This document shows, piece by piece, positions 34,106 to 45,785 of a stretch of DNA of 64,000 nt (its first letter is position 1; each line of letters starts with the position of its first letter). Both the position numbers and the translations under genes were made by a program. This DNA comes from Ryuthela nishihirai (taxonomy: Eukaryota > Arthropoda > Arachnida > Araneae > Heptathelidae): positions 82,932,501 through 82,996,500 of the forward strand of contig JAWZYU010000011.1 of assembly GCA_038380435.1 (NCBI GenBank). Reading direction: 5' to 3'. Under the pieces are notes generated by a model. It did no database searches. It saw nothing but the letters and a program-made list of their open reading frames with translations, and had not been told where the DNA came from.

Positions 34106-35138
34106 TTTGTTTTATTTCTAAGCATAAAAATTTTGTTTCTGCAAATAAGTGTTTATCATTATATTATTTGCTCAGTGTATTCTCATTGTACAGCATCTTC
34201 ACTGCTAGTAATTCAATTTTTTAGGCTATTACTTTTAGAACTTTCCAACGAGTATTCTTTCTAATGCGATATTTAAACGTGTTTTTAATTTAAATTGCAT
34301 ATTTAGTGGGCCTTTTTTATGGAGGTAATTTAAAGTAATTTGGTAAAATTCTGGAAACATTTTTATTGCCATTAGGAGTATGAGATCAAGAATTACAGCA
34401 AGATGCAACGCATTATTGGTTGCATTAAAAAGTACGGTGACTGAGCGCCATAAACTGCATATCTGCCTTTATTTTTTAGACATGGGGGAAAAAAACGAAA
34501 ACTAGTGTTGTGAAGAACTAAAGACCACGAAAAATATACTAACAAACAATCCAGTAAACTGTGGAAAACATTACATTGCTATCCCACTGTGCGTTTTTAT
34601 TTTATTTTACGCACCTAAGTTTCGTTAAACCTCGTGGCGCCATCTAGTGAGCTAAAGACTTTAATAGCATAATTTTTTTTTTTCTATAATTTTTCACAAA
34701 ATTTCTTTTGCTACTATCAGTCGCCTTTAGGAGTGGGAAGTCGAGCATTCCATCAAAAATGCAACGTGTCATTTACCAGCAATAGCAAAATACCAACAAA
34801 GGCTCAATTACTTGATGACTGACAAAGCGTCAATAAATGAATAATAACGTCCAGAAGGCTACACTTGATGACTTTATTTTCAGATTTTCATTTGAAGGCT
34901 TAATTTCTCTATGACCGATCTGAAACAAAACATAAGGAGCACGATGTGACAAAAACATGACAGTGTCTGGGGAAAAAAAGAACACCTACCTACGAACAAT
35001 TTTCGGTTTCATTGAATTTTACCATTACCCGAAACTCTAAATCCATTCCTCAACACAAGGCAACCATCACTAAACATTTGTTTGCTTCCTATCGTACTTA
35101 AGTAAAAAAATATTCACTGAAGTTTTTAACCTACAGGT
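34106..35138. other. AT-rich non-coding DNA
   Basis: No gene seen. It contains scattered short motifs such as GGCGCCATCTAGTG (about 34635) that often occur in transposon ends, without a partner I could find. Confidence 0.35.
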
Positions 35139-35300
35139 ATGGCCACGTGGTTAACGTGCTTGGCGACTGCAATGAAAGGACACCGGATTCATTTACAATG
35201 AAAGGAACTGGGTTCGAATTCCGGATAAGACATGGAAGTTTCCTTTCTTGTCTTGTCTTTTTGCTGATATACCGATTTCTCCTCGTTACTGAGTGCCTTG
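35139..35300 (+). mobile_element. diverged SINE1 head
   Basis: TATGGCCACGTGGTTAACGT is an A-box-like start and CTGGGTTCGAATTCC a B box, followed by GACATGGAAGTTTCC, parallel to GGCATGGATGTTC in SINE1. A roughly 30 bp stretch containing a repeated CAATGAAAGGA separates the boxes further than normal. Confidence 0.6.
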
Positions 35301-35705
35301 CATCTGAAAAATCTTAAAAATTTACTAAACACTATACACGGTTTAGTCAATTTTAAATGAAATATACTGAGATATCATACGACAAAGAGGAGAAGGGGAG
35401 GAGGATACCTTGACCTAATGCCGGCATTAGGCGTTTGCGATATGTTCTACTGCACTAGGAGGAAGCTTCAGAGGGGCGGGCTTTAGGCATCCACCATTCA
35501 AATGCAAAAAATTATCGAAGTGCAAAGTTTCCACTTATAAAATTTATATAATGCTCACACTCTAAAAAATATATTTCTGTGTAAAAATTTCACAACTTAA
35601 AAACTGACTTTTTGTATTAAATGTTTCATTTTCCGACTTATAAAAATTTCTTTCAAAATTTCTTTTGACTACTATCCATTTTATATTTTATTTTCATCTT
35701 CATAA
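35301..35705. other. AT-rich spacer, no gene
   Basis: Nothing recognisable. Confidence 0.3.
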
Positions 35706-35902
35706 AACATATACCCACTCAAGCAGCTGCTTGCCACAGAGGTCGGACAGGAGCCTGTCAGTTTATATGCCACAGTAGAAGATCTGAGAGGATGGCAGGA
35801 CCTCAGCAGAAAGACAACACGGACATCCATGCCTTACCCGGGGCTCGAACCCAGGTCCCTTAGATCAGTAGCCAAGCGTGCTAACCACTCGGCCATGGGA
35901 CT
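35706..35902 (-). mobile_element. SINE1, near full length
   Basis: Reverse-oriented; body palindrome CAAGCAGCTGCTTG, B box complement GGGGCTCGAACCC, and the head GCTAACCACTCGGCCATGGG at the right. The tail is short and not in AAAT register. Confidence 0.88.
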
Positions 35903-35978
35903 ACCATTTTAGAATTTCTTTCAGCAACAAACAATGCAGCACAGAGTTAGCCTCTGAGTAGTAAACAGAAAAACTTAC

Positions 35979-36085
35979 CCTGTCAGTAATTGAAGTTCGA
36001 GGATGGGGAGCAGACAGAAAAGGGAGAGTACAGATGTGCAACTACCATAGGGCCCATGGTAACCGCGAGACGACGGCATCACCAT
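35979..36085 (-). CDS. candidate host first coding exon (weak)
   Basis: On the minus strand, an ATG at 36083-36085 opens 35 codons ending at a strong splice-donor match (ACAGG|GTAAGT, donor bases at 35973-35978). The peptide starts MVMPSSRGYHGPYG and then has the hydrophobic run VLSLFCLLPILELQLL, like a signal or anchor segment. The stretch is GC-richer than its surroundings and does not belong to any repeat seen here. No downstream exon was found in the window (RTE sequence lies on the other side). Chance is a real possibility. Confidence 0.22.
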
Positions 36086-36290
36086 CACCAGTGAATTTCC
36101 GAACTACAATGCGGTTACAATCACTTTCTCTTTCTATGTTTGCGGTTATTTTGAGTTAATATGTACAAATGGATGTAAACTAATTTGTTCTTTAATGTAT
36201 ACTTTTTAAATTATAATTTTAATTGTTGGATATATTTCATGCTTGGTTTTGTCCAGAGTTTATACGATATAAGTTTTTTATTGCTGACAA

Positions 36291-38471
36291 AAAAATGCAC
36301 CCTTGTCGAACACCAGAAGTAATGCTAAACCAATTGCTACAAGACTTACCAACTCTCACACACGACTCAGTGTTATTATAGAGAGCTTTCATTATGTTAA
36401 CTAACTTGTCAGGTATAGCATATGATCTCACAATCATCCACAAATTATGATGATCAGCAGAGTCGAAAGCCTTTTTGAAATCAACAAAGCTAACAACCCA
36501 AGGTTTCTGACTCTCTAAACATTTCTCAAGAATCTGCCTGAGTGAAAATATCTGATCTGCATATCCCCTACCACTCCTGAATCCACATTGCTCATCACGC
36601 AATTGACTGTCAACCAGATTCTTAATTCTATTTAGCACAACCATGGAAAGAACTTTCCCTGGAACAGAGAGTAGGCTGATACCCCTATAGTTATCACAAG
36701 AACTGCGATCACCTTTTTTGAAAATAGGGATAACAATAGCTCTGGTAAAATTTTTAGGAACCATGCCTTTATCATAAAATTATTCAAAATTTCAGTCATC
36801 CAAGTGGTAACCGAAACATTCCCAGCTCTGAGCATTACTGTAGTAATTTCATCTACCCCTGGGGATTTATGAAGTTTAAGTTTAGAAATAGCCAAATTAA
36901 CTTCATATTGTGTTATAGGGCCAACATTAAAGCCGCGAATGCATCTATCATCATTACAAACAATGGGAGTAGAACTAACCACATTGTTTAGAACATCACT
37001 GAAATGCTCAGCCCACCTAGCCATGACAGAATCCTCACCTTCTATAACCTTACCTTGTTTATCCTGCAATCCTTGTATGCCTGTCCGTTTTCTACCACAT
37101 AAAACATTAACTATCTGGTACAGTTCTCTGCTGTTGTGCTGCCTAACTGCTTCCCCAGCTTTGTCAGCCAAACCATCAAGCCACAGATTCTTATCAGTAG
37201 CTAACTGATATTTTACACGTTTATTAAGCTCTCTGTAATCCTTTCTATTAGGACTAGTAGGGTACTGATTAAGGACATTCCTGCAGTTCTTCTTTTCTGA
37301 AATAAGTTCTTTCTTTCTGAATTTTTAAGTGAATAATCACTTAAAAAATTCTGTCTCCTCCGCTCCTTTTTTCCTAAAAGAGTATTGTTAGTTTCCAAAA
37401 AAGCCTGCTTAAAATGGCCCCATTCTTCCTCAACTTCAGTATTAAGCAAACCATGACTGTCATAATGACTAAGTAACCTATCATGATAAGCTTTAGCTAT
37501 AACTGGGTCTTTCAGAGCTTCAGTATTAAACGTAGATTTTTTAACCCTAGCACATCACTTTTTAAGTTTAAGTTGCAAGACACTTTTAACAAGGTAATGG
37601 TCAGATCCAATTTTAGCTCCCCTATAAGACCTGGTATTCCTAACAGAACTAGCCCAGTTGCTGTTAATTTATATATAATCAATCATATTCTTATGCAGCC
37701 CATCTTGTGAAACCCATGTGTACTTATGCATGTCGCGGTGTTTGCAATAAGTGTTAGTTATTCTGAAACCATTGAGTTTACTTACCTGTAGGAGACGTTG
37801 CCCATTGCAGCTACCAAAACCAAAAGGACCTATCACCCCTCCACAAAGGTCAGAGTCAGTACGAACTTTGGCATTAAGTCATCTAGAACAAGGGTAATAT
37901 CTCCTTTCTTGACAGAATTCAAAATATCCTGAAGTTGTCCGTAAAACCTATCCTTCTCATCCTCATCAGCATCTCAGTGGGGGGATAACAGCAGATAACA
38001 TTCATGTCATTAATGCTTGTCTGAAATTTTGCTGTAAGAAACCATTCATTAATGCACTCATATCCTATAAGGGCATCACTAGCGTGTCTGCTGAGCAGCA
38101 GACGCACGCCTTGGTGATGCTTTCCATCCTCCCTCCCTGTAAAGAGAAATTTAAAGTTATTTTTAAGTATCTAACCTTTACCTGTCCATCTGGTCTCTTG
38201 CAAGCGTACAATATCTAGGTTATAGCGCTGGAATTCCTGCGTGAGGACATCAAGAGAATAATCTCTATATAATGTCCCCACATTCCACCTTTCTGCAGAG
38301 AGAAAATGATTAGTTGGTTTTTTAAAGAAACTAGGTTTATTGAGATTGGTAGGCCAACAATATGAAACCGGACCCTGATCGCAGGTATGGGACAAAGACC
38401 TGTTCCTCCTCTGCTAAAGGCTGAAGTCACCGATGCTGGTAGGAACTTTAGGCACCACGTTTTCAAGTGGA
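36291..38471 (-). mobile_element. RTE copy E, inverted 5' segment
   Basis: On the minus strand it runs from the 5' region (38465) through the endonuclease (38107-37480), linker (37449-37170) and RT (FKKGDRSSCDNYRGISLLSV, SFVDFKKAFDSADHHN, TSGVRQGCIF at the end). It stops at GTTCGACAAGGGTGCATTTT. The complementary plus-strand segment starts at 38472, five or fewer bases further along the element. The two together make one copy with a 5' inversion. Confidence 0.88.
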
Positions 38472-39088
38472 CTTTTCTCTTTAGTTTGGTTATTGATTAT
38501 GTTATGCGAAATTAACTTCAAGTGAAAGATTTTGGCCTTAAATGGGCTGGAGATTCGAAAATTTCTGATTTAGATTATGCTGATGATTTAGCCCTTTTGG
38601 CAAATGATGTTGATGAGATGAACTCTTTCATTCGAGCTGTTGATGAGAGTAGAGTAGGTTTGGTAGTACAATAGGTTTGGTTATAAACAGAGAGAAAACT
38701 AAAGTGATGAAAATTGGTCAGGCAGGTTGTGATTCAGTTCATCTGAATGGTTGCAGTCTTGAGCAGGTGTCACAGTTTAATTATCTTGGGAGCTATGTAA
38801 CAGATAATGGTGATGTGCGGCATGAGATTAACAGGCGAATAGGGATTGCTGCCGGGACTTTTAAGAATATATGGAGAGTGTGAAGAAATAGGCGTATACA
38901 CCTAAAGACTAAAATTAGACTGTATAATAGTTTGGTTCTTTCTAGGGTTAGTTATGGTAGTGAAACTTGGGCGCTATGTAAACAAGATAACAGGAAACTA
39001 GATGCTTTTGATTCTAGACGCTTATGTATTATCTTGGGTATTAGGTGGTTTAACTTTTTAACTAATGATGAGGTTAGGCAAAGGAGTC
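38472..39088 (+). mobile_element. RTE copy E, 3' segment
   Basis: Starts at CTTTTCTCTTTAGTTTGG (FLFSLVIDYV) and covers RT motif C (DYADDLALLANDVDEMN), the open C-terminal piece 38677-38883 and SYGSETWALCKQDN (38932-39090). It is cut in NDEVRQRS by a SINE1 whose tail begins with an ATATAT run. The LINE 3' end is not present beyond it. Confidence 0.88.
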
Positions 39089-39222
39089 TAATATATATAT
39101 ATAATACCCCCCTCAAGCAGCTGCTTGCCACAGAGGTCTGACAGGAGCCTGTCAGTTTATATGCCATAGTAGAAGGTCTGAGAGGATGGCAGGACCTCAG
39201 CAGAAAAAGAACACGAACATAT
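39089..39222 (-). mobile_element. SINE1, 5'-truncated
   Basis: Reverse-oriented tail and body (AATACCCCCCTCAAGCAGC to CTCAGCAGAAAAAGAACACG). The tRNA head is missing. It terminates RTE copy E. Confidence 0.85.
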
Positions 39223-39425
39223 TAGAAAAATTAAAATCTCAGTACTCTGAAATCGTTTTATTTAAAGCAAATGCATTTGAATTTTTTAATACTTAAATTT
39301 TGCAGAAATGAAATAGGAATTGAAATGATACTCACAATTAATAGAACTTATTTCTTACTCAAAAAACAAACAACATCCAATGTACAGAAATACAGGTACT
39401 GGACAAAAAGATGGAAGCAGATCCA

Positions 39426-39563
39426 TGTTGCAATAAATACACCCTCAAGCAGCTGCTTGACACAGAGGTCTAACAGGAGCCTATCAGTTTAATACGCCAT
39501 AGCAGGACCTCAGCAGAAAAACATCAGAAACATCCATGCGTTACCCAGGGTTCGAACCCAGAG
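39426..39563 (-). mobile_element. SINE1, shortened
   Basis: Reverse-oriented; AATAAATACACCCTCAAGC tail, body, and the B box complement GGGTTCGAACCC at the right. The A-box end and about 20 bp of body are missing. Confidence 0.8.
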
Positions 39564-39737
39564 CTTAATAACTTCTTTACTGACTTTTAGTGAAAAAATA
39601 CCTAAAGATAAATTAAAGATCTCAATCTCAAACAATATCTGTTTTCAAAGATTAATTAACACAGGAATCTCAACATGCTACAAAAAATTAACCTCAAAAC
39701 TTAAGACAACCCAACCTTGTTTTAATTACCTCTAAAT

Positions 39738-39895
39738 AATGGGCTAAATGACCATGTTACAATTATCCCCACACAGCTGGGGGAAGGGGACTCACTGGAC
39801 AGCATCAAGCATGTTCTTTGATATGCACATAGTATGACTCTCCCATAGACAGCTCAATGATTTAATGTTCCATTTGATGGACAGTGGCTTTAAAG
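39738..39895 (-). mobile_element. SINE2 fragment
   Basis: Contains ATGGGCTAAATGACCATG, GGGGGAAGGGGACTCACTGG and the TTGATGGACAGTGGCTTT part of the SINE2 body. Tail and head are lost. Confidence 0.75.
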
Positions 39896-40444
39896 CAGAT
39901 TAATTTATCATAGTTGCAGGGGAGGATTAAGCCGGCTTGGGGCTCTTAAGAAACCTGTTTATATATGTATATGCTACAAAGAGAACTAGGGCTTCACTAT
40001 AACAAAAAACATTTAACACACATAATATGTGATTTAATATTTTTATTTCAAAACATTGCAATAAATTTTTCTTTATAATAACATCAAGCATAAAATATGT
40101 AAAAAAATATAAAAATGAAAATTGCAACAAAATAGTAAAATATTTTAAGAAAAAAAGAAATATATTTAAGTTGGAGTAAAAAATTATATAAATTTTTTCC
40201 TCGAATTTTCTCTAGTAAATTCATAAATTATTTTCGAAGAATCGATGTTATTTAATACTTCTTGTTCCATATACAATAGCGCCATACTGTTTAACCTTTC
40301 TTCTGACATCGTACTTCTTAGGTTACCCTTTTTAAGACAGATAAAGATCTTTGTTCCGATGAAATAAAAATAAAAATAGTAAAAAAAAAATGAATTTTTT
40401 TTTAAAAATAATTTCTACATTTGGAAAAGTTGACATTTCTCTTG

Positions 40445-42341
40445 CGGCCTGGTACTATACTTGTGTGGCAGTATTGAATTTGTCTTTATCTTCTTTTAAA
40501 AATAGTAGAAACTGTTCCAATTTATCATCAAAATGTGTAATATCTATATCATACTTATAGTTCTCTTTTAATTTTTCCATATAGTTCTTTTTTTCTGGAT
40601 TAGGCAAGCTTAAATCAAAGAACATTTAAAAACATTCTACATTATTATTCTATTTTTGTCTACGAGCAAGTTCTGCTATCATACTGTTACAAAAAACATT
40701 AAAAGAATTTAAAAAATGAAATTTTCTCGCGATGAAAACGAATGATTTTCTTCATTACTCTCGTCAAAAAAGGCTTTTCTTTTTTGTGGCCTACGTATTT
40801 GATCCTGCTCCTCAAAAGTTAAAGATGTCGTATCAGTTACTTCTCTTTCTACATTAAAAACTTCATCACGGAATCGTTTAATGAAATTTTCTAACGATTT
40901 TAATAAACCAGATCCTTTAAATAGTGTACACTCAATTGATTGCAGTGATTTGCTGATCGCATTCACACTCTGTAAAATAGTGTTCCAAACTTCTGTCATC
41001 AGTGCAGTTTCATATTTGTTAATTTTTCTTTAACAAAAAATGTAGCTTTGACTACAATTGTTTTTCCGAACTGGAAGCGCAGATGTCGGATAAAGCCGCT
41101 TTTATATGGTTATAACCAATTTTTAGTGCCAGTATACGGCATCTGTTCTCGCCAACCATCTAGTGTCATTTTTACACTTCTCCAGCTTTCTACAAAAAAT
41201 TTGCCAGCGATGAGTGAATGCAGAAAAAAAAACAAATAATTTTTGCAAAACATAAAATATTGAAGTGCAGCACTACAACTTTCTGCAGCAAAATTGCTCA
41301 CTAAATTTAAAGAGTGAGTAGCGCAAGGGATGTAGACCCCGCATTCGGACTGCAGTCTTTATTTCGTGCCTGTAATCCTGAGTACTTTCTCGACATGTTC
41401 TTCAATCGGTATGAATTCCAGAAATCTTTCTTTTATATCGCTATTTGGCAATGCATATTTTATAACAAGTGTCAGTTGATCCATATATGAAACATCAGGT
41501 GTAGAGTCGAGTATAAGACTGTAATAATTTGCATATATAATTTCTTCTACTATAAGTGCTGTTACATGTTTGCTAATGATACCTGTGAATTCATCTCAAA
41601 TATTATGTGACAAATAATTAATATTTCCTTGTCCTCGATTACTGTATTTTTGTAAATGTAATGTCAAAAAATTGTCATATTCACTTAGATATTCCAAGCA
41701 TGTCAAGTAGTTTCCTTTTCTATTTGAAATTTGACCTTCGTCGTGACCTCTATATGCTAGTCCTAATCGACTTTAATTTTATGATTGATATTATTCTTCT
41801 AAACACTTCTTTCCAATAACTCTCTTCATGTTCTCTCTTCTGCAATAAATTAGTATCGATTCTGTTTAAAGTTGAAGATATTTCATATAAAATACACATA
41901 GATGACATGTTCTTTTGAAAGTTCATGGTTGAACAAAGTTATACTAATAGTTTTCCAGTTTTAGAAGCCACTAATTAATTTGGATTTAGATGTGGGGAAA
42001 ATTTTGCAAGGGTAGCAATAACACACTTGCTCGTTTCTGAAAATACAAGCCAATTTCTCTCTTCTTTAATTCCATTTGTTTTTGTACAATAAAAATGATC
42101 GTACGAAAGACCTCTGTTATACATTTGATCCCTATCCTTATACACCGATTTTAAAGTTTTTATATTTCCAATATTTTTGTTTGGCTTGTTTACAAGTATA
42201 TGATCAATGATTGCATCAGATAGCACTGTAGGCCAAAGAGCTATATCATCATTTATGCAAGGCACTAATTAAGCAAATTCTCTAGAACTCTCTTCTAATT
42301 TTTCAAAATCTTCTTCTGTTGTATTTTCATTTTTTGACATT
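40445..42341 (-). pseudogene. hAT-3 transposase, degenerate
   Basis: The N-terminal part begins MSKNENTTEEDFEKLEESS at about 42341. After an in-frame TAA comes PCINDDIALWPTVLSDAIID (41975-42265), with NRGLSYDHFYCTKTNGIKEE and RNWLVFSETSKCVIATL. This is the D-P-A-x-W-P ... R-x-W-L-x-Y-S layout of the N-terminal domain in ZMYM1-like hAT proteins. The middle is broken into short frames. A C-terminal piece, 40709-40999, is open (FIKRFRDEVFN). The last part (FDLSLPNPEKKNYMEKLK) reaches about 40500. Family placement is from recalled motifs. Confidence 0.7.
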
Positions 42342-42819
42342 TTCTGCTTTGTTATAGGACACCGTTTCAGTTTCACATTTATCTTTGTCTGCTTCTGTAG
42401 ATAGCTTTTAGATGATAAGTTTGCATGATGAAGATGGGGTTGGCTCATCTCTATTGACGACTAGAAATCTATGCATAGCATTTTTCTGGTCTTCAATAAT
42501 TTCTTGGATTTGTTTTAATTTTTTTCTGCTCCGGATTGATATCGTTTCATTTTTTCTCCCTAAAAGAAATTATGTTTTTTTTTTATATTTTTTAATTTCT
42601 AATATTCGAATTTTATTTTTATTCAGGCATGAATGAAATCGTTAAAAATATAAAATGATCAATAGTTACAAAAAAATAACAACAGTAAAAATAAATAAAT
42701 AAAGTAAAAAAATAATAATCACTCTCATACTTCGTCAAATATTATTTTTATATTAATAATTAAAACATAAACGAAAACGAATTGCGAAAAAAATAATAGT
42801 AAGGTTACTTCTGTGCTTA

Positions 42820-43239
42820 AACTAGATGGTCACCAGGCTTACTACCGGGAGATGATGAAGATTGAACAGGTTTGCGGCATTTCAACGCTTCTTTTACCAT
42901 CTTTGCACTTTACAGAGGTAAAAAGGAAAATTCTACCTGTTCGTTACTCGAGAATTGTTCCACATTGGGTAAAAGTAAAGGTAACCACCAACAATCTGGA
43001 TTCAACCATTCACTTCCCTTGGGACCCTTATATCCTTGTATTCGGTCAGGCAGGGGACAAAAAACTTAGGCCTGCCTCTGTTATCAATAGTTGTAAAAAA
43101 AAATAAAACGGACAATTCCCGAGTATCACAAGGTAGAATTTTTCTTTTTACTTCTGTAAAAGGAAGTGTTGACATTTCGGTAACCGGTTCAATCCTCATC
43201 ATTCCCGTCGCAAGTCCCAGGCCTTGTGGCCATCTAGTT
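42820..43239. mobile_element. long-arm hairpin MITE in hAT-3
   Basis: The ends AACTAGATGG and CCATCTAGTT are inverted, and the arms continue as imperfect complements for about 160 bp, with TGATGAAGATTGAACAGG matched by CCGGTTCAATCCTCATCA and TTACAGAGGTAAAAAGGAAA by TTTCTTTTTACTTCTGTAAA. The loop of about 100 bp is unique. It lies at the 5' side of the transposase remnant. Confidence 0.85.
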
Positions 43240-44039
43240 GAGCAAAAATTGTTTTTTAAAATTTATTTTTATTTATTTTAAAAATGTTTATTTTAAAAAA
43301 TTGATAGAATGTAAAATATCTGTCGCGAACGGTAAAATGGTAAAAATTTTGATTTTGAAAAACTGATAGAATGTAAAATATTTTTTGCGAATAATAAATT
43401 TTTTTCCATCAGCAAGCAAAAATAAAGTAAACTAAATTGCAGGAACACTCAAATATGAGAGTTAGAAATTATTTTCCGGTAAAAAAAATAGCTTCCTATA
43501 TTTGATAACTTTTGTAAATTGTAAATTGAAACTTTATCTCATTCGCAAATGATATTTAAATATTTTTATGAATCTTTATATTACGAATCAAAAGTTTCAC
43601 AGATATAGAATAGGAACAACGAAAAATGAACTTTAATTTTTTCACAAAAAACAAAAATTGATTAAAATCACATGCGTTACGAACTGCAGTGACATTGTCT
43701 ATCAGAATACTGACTGTAGTACTAGTCGTCATTGACGGCTTTTGTGTTTGTCGGCCAAAGACAAACAAAATTTTATGTTTGGTCGGCCGTCAAACACAAA
43801 GCATATTAAATTCTAAAGAAATGAAAAAGGAAGGGAGAAAGGAATTAAATTTTGGTATATTCTTTTAAAGAATGTAACAAAATTTAATAGTGTAATCATT
43901 TTCGTTCTAGATATGTTATTTCTAAGAAAAATAGATTGACAGATAACATTATAGTTGTTTTTGGTGTTACTTTAATAAAACGATTTGATTGATCATCTTT
44001 CTTTAATTAGGGAAAAGCTTGCAGCCCCGAACGATTGCT

Positions 44040-44070
<31 letters not shown>

Positions 44071-44102
44071 CTTCCAGTTCAAGGCCCCTGGCGGCCGCCA
44101 GG
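44040..44102. repeat. poly(G) tract and GC palindrome
   Basis: 31 consecutive G (44040-44070) are followed 16 bp later by the perfect palindrome CCTGGCGGCCGCCAGG (44087-44102). Both lie in the subterminal region of hAT-3. The tract length is liable to assembly or slippage error. Confidence 0.9.
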
Positions 44103-44136
44103 ACCAATACCCGCTTGATCCGCCTCTGCATAGTTG

Positions 44137-44956
44137 ACTCCAGTACAGTGTATTATACCCTATGTTGATCTCTTAGCCTATTTCAATGTATTACATAAAT
44201 TTTGAGGTTAATTTTTTCAGTCTTTTAAATATTCAACATTTATCTCCCTGAATACTAAATAAATATTGATCAAAATTGAGATATAGAAAGATTTTACTGC
44301 ATCTACATTTTTCGTTAAAAATCATATTGTAGTTATTCACTCAAAATGTGATTTTCATTGAGATAACAAGAAACTGTTTCCATGTTTCTGTCTAAAGCCT
44401 ATATAATACATATTTTTTTACAAATGTGATATTAAATTAATCAATGACAACATATATATACTTTCTTATATGAGATAATAGGATATTAAATTCATGAAAA
44501 TACAGTATTCAATGTAAATATAGCAAAGAAATATGGCATCCGTCAGTACTCCTACAAACCTTTTAGTGAATTTGCATGTTATATCAATGAGAAACTTTAT
44601 CTGTAAAACTTAAGCTTTTTTTGTGGAAAAAAAATGTTGCATGTAATAAGTCTTTTTTATATTTCTCTATAACTTAGAAATTAAATAAGAAATCAATGAT
44701 ACATTCATATACATTTTCCTTTAAGAAAAAAATATATAAACATTGCAAAATAATGTGTTTAGTGATAAATTATCACAGAAGCACACTATATCTATTTGCA
44801 TATCATGAAATAAACAACTATAACGTAAAAATATAATTATTCAATGCAAAATTGCAACCACTGTGGTTTAGAAAGAGTACAGTAAATATGTCAGTTATTA
44901 TGACTGATTGATATGAGATTTGGATTGTTTTACCTATGAGCAACACCTCTATTGGA
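44137..44956. other. AT-rich spacer, no gene
   Basis: No ORF or repeat recognised. Confidence 0.35.
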
Positions 44957-45180
44957 CCCAATGGGCTAAATGACCAGGTCACAAGGACCCAATTGCTCAG
45001 AGATTGAGGGAGGACACCCACTGGACACTATTAGACTCTCATCAAGGCCATCCATGTTCCTTAAGATGCACAAGGTGTCTCTCCCACACACAGGACCAAG
45101 GCCTAACATTCCATCTGATGGATGGTGTCCTTAGTAAGCCCATTAGTGTCCCCTGCTGACTGAGGGCAGACCAGGAAGTT
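44957..45180 (-). mobile_element. SINE2, head-truncated
   Basis: Reverse-oriented body from GGGCTAAATGACCAGGTCAC to CCTGCTGACTGAGGGCAG. It matches 57780-58030 with point changes and lacks the tRNA head. Confidence 0.8.
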
Positions 45181-45595
45181 TTAGTGGATAAATAAAATAT
45201 TACCAAAAAATTTTTCAACTCATGTGTCATTTTAAGAATAATGCCACAGAATGAACTAGATGCAACAGAAAAAGGATATATAAATATCACAGTGAGAGCT
45301 GTCCTTTATGGAAAGAGTTATTAGACACAAGAAAAAAACTATTCATTGTAAAATAAAATGCAAAAATGTAATATATATTTTCTTAGAAATGAGATATGAT
45401 ATATAAATTAATGACACATACATTATATGTTTTATTATGCAAGATAATGGGATAGTAAATTCATGAAAAAACATTGTTTAATGCAAATACAGCATCTATC
45501 TACACTCCTACCAACTTGTTAGGAATTTGCATCTAATATCAATGAGAATTTTTGAAGCTCTATTACTCCTAACTTCAGATTTTTATGAAAAATGC
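45181..45595. other. AT-rich spacer, no gene
   Basis: Nothing recognisable. Several stretches resemble 44400-44600 (for example GATAATGGGATAGTAAATTC versus GATAATAGGATATTAAATTC), so 44137-45595 may contain an old duplication on either side of the SINE2. Confidence 0.4.
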
Positions 45596-45785
45596 TAATA
45601 AAATAAATAATACTCCTTCAAGCAGCTGCTTGCCACCAAGGCCTGACAGGAGCCTGTCAGTTTATATATCATAGCAGAAGGTTTGTGCGGAAGGCAAGAC
45701 CTCAGCAGAAAAACAACATGAACATCCATGCCTTACCCAGGGCATGGATGATGTAATCAGTAGCCAAGCCCGCTAACCACTCGGA
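45596..45785 (-). mobile_element. SINE1, head partly replaced
   Basis: Reverse-oriented with AAATAAATAATACTCCTTCA tail. The B-box region is altered: CAGGGCATGGATGATGTAAT replaces the expected GGGGCTCGAACCCAGG. The A-box complement GCTAACCACTCGGAC is present. Confidence 0.8.

Larger units (their letters stand above)
39917..44128 (-). mobile_element. hAT transposon hAT-3
   Basis: The left end CAGGGGAGGATTAAGC and the right end, read inward, CAGAGGCGGATCAAGC are inverted repeats. They are flanked by the exact 8-mer CATAGTTG at 39909-39916 and 44129-44136. The interior has remains of a minus-strand transposase (40445-42341), a 420 bp hairpin MITE (42820-43239) and, near the right end, 31 consecutive G and a 16 bp GC palindrome. 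Size 4212 bp. Confidence 0.9.

Noticed and set aside
34021..34224. A 67-codon ORF at the right foldback end
   Set aside because: It straddles the element terminus and the flanking DNA, so it is not an evolved unit.
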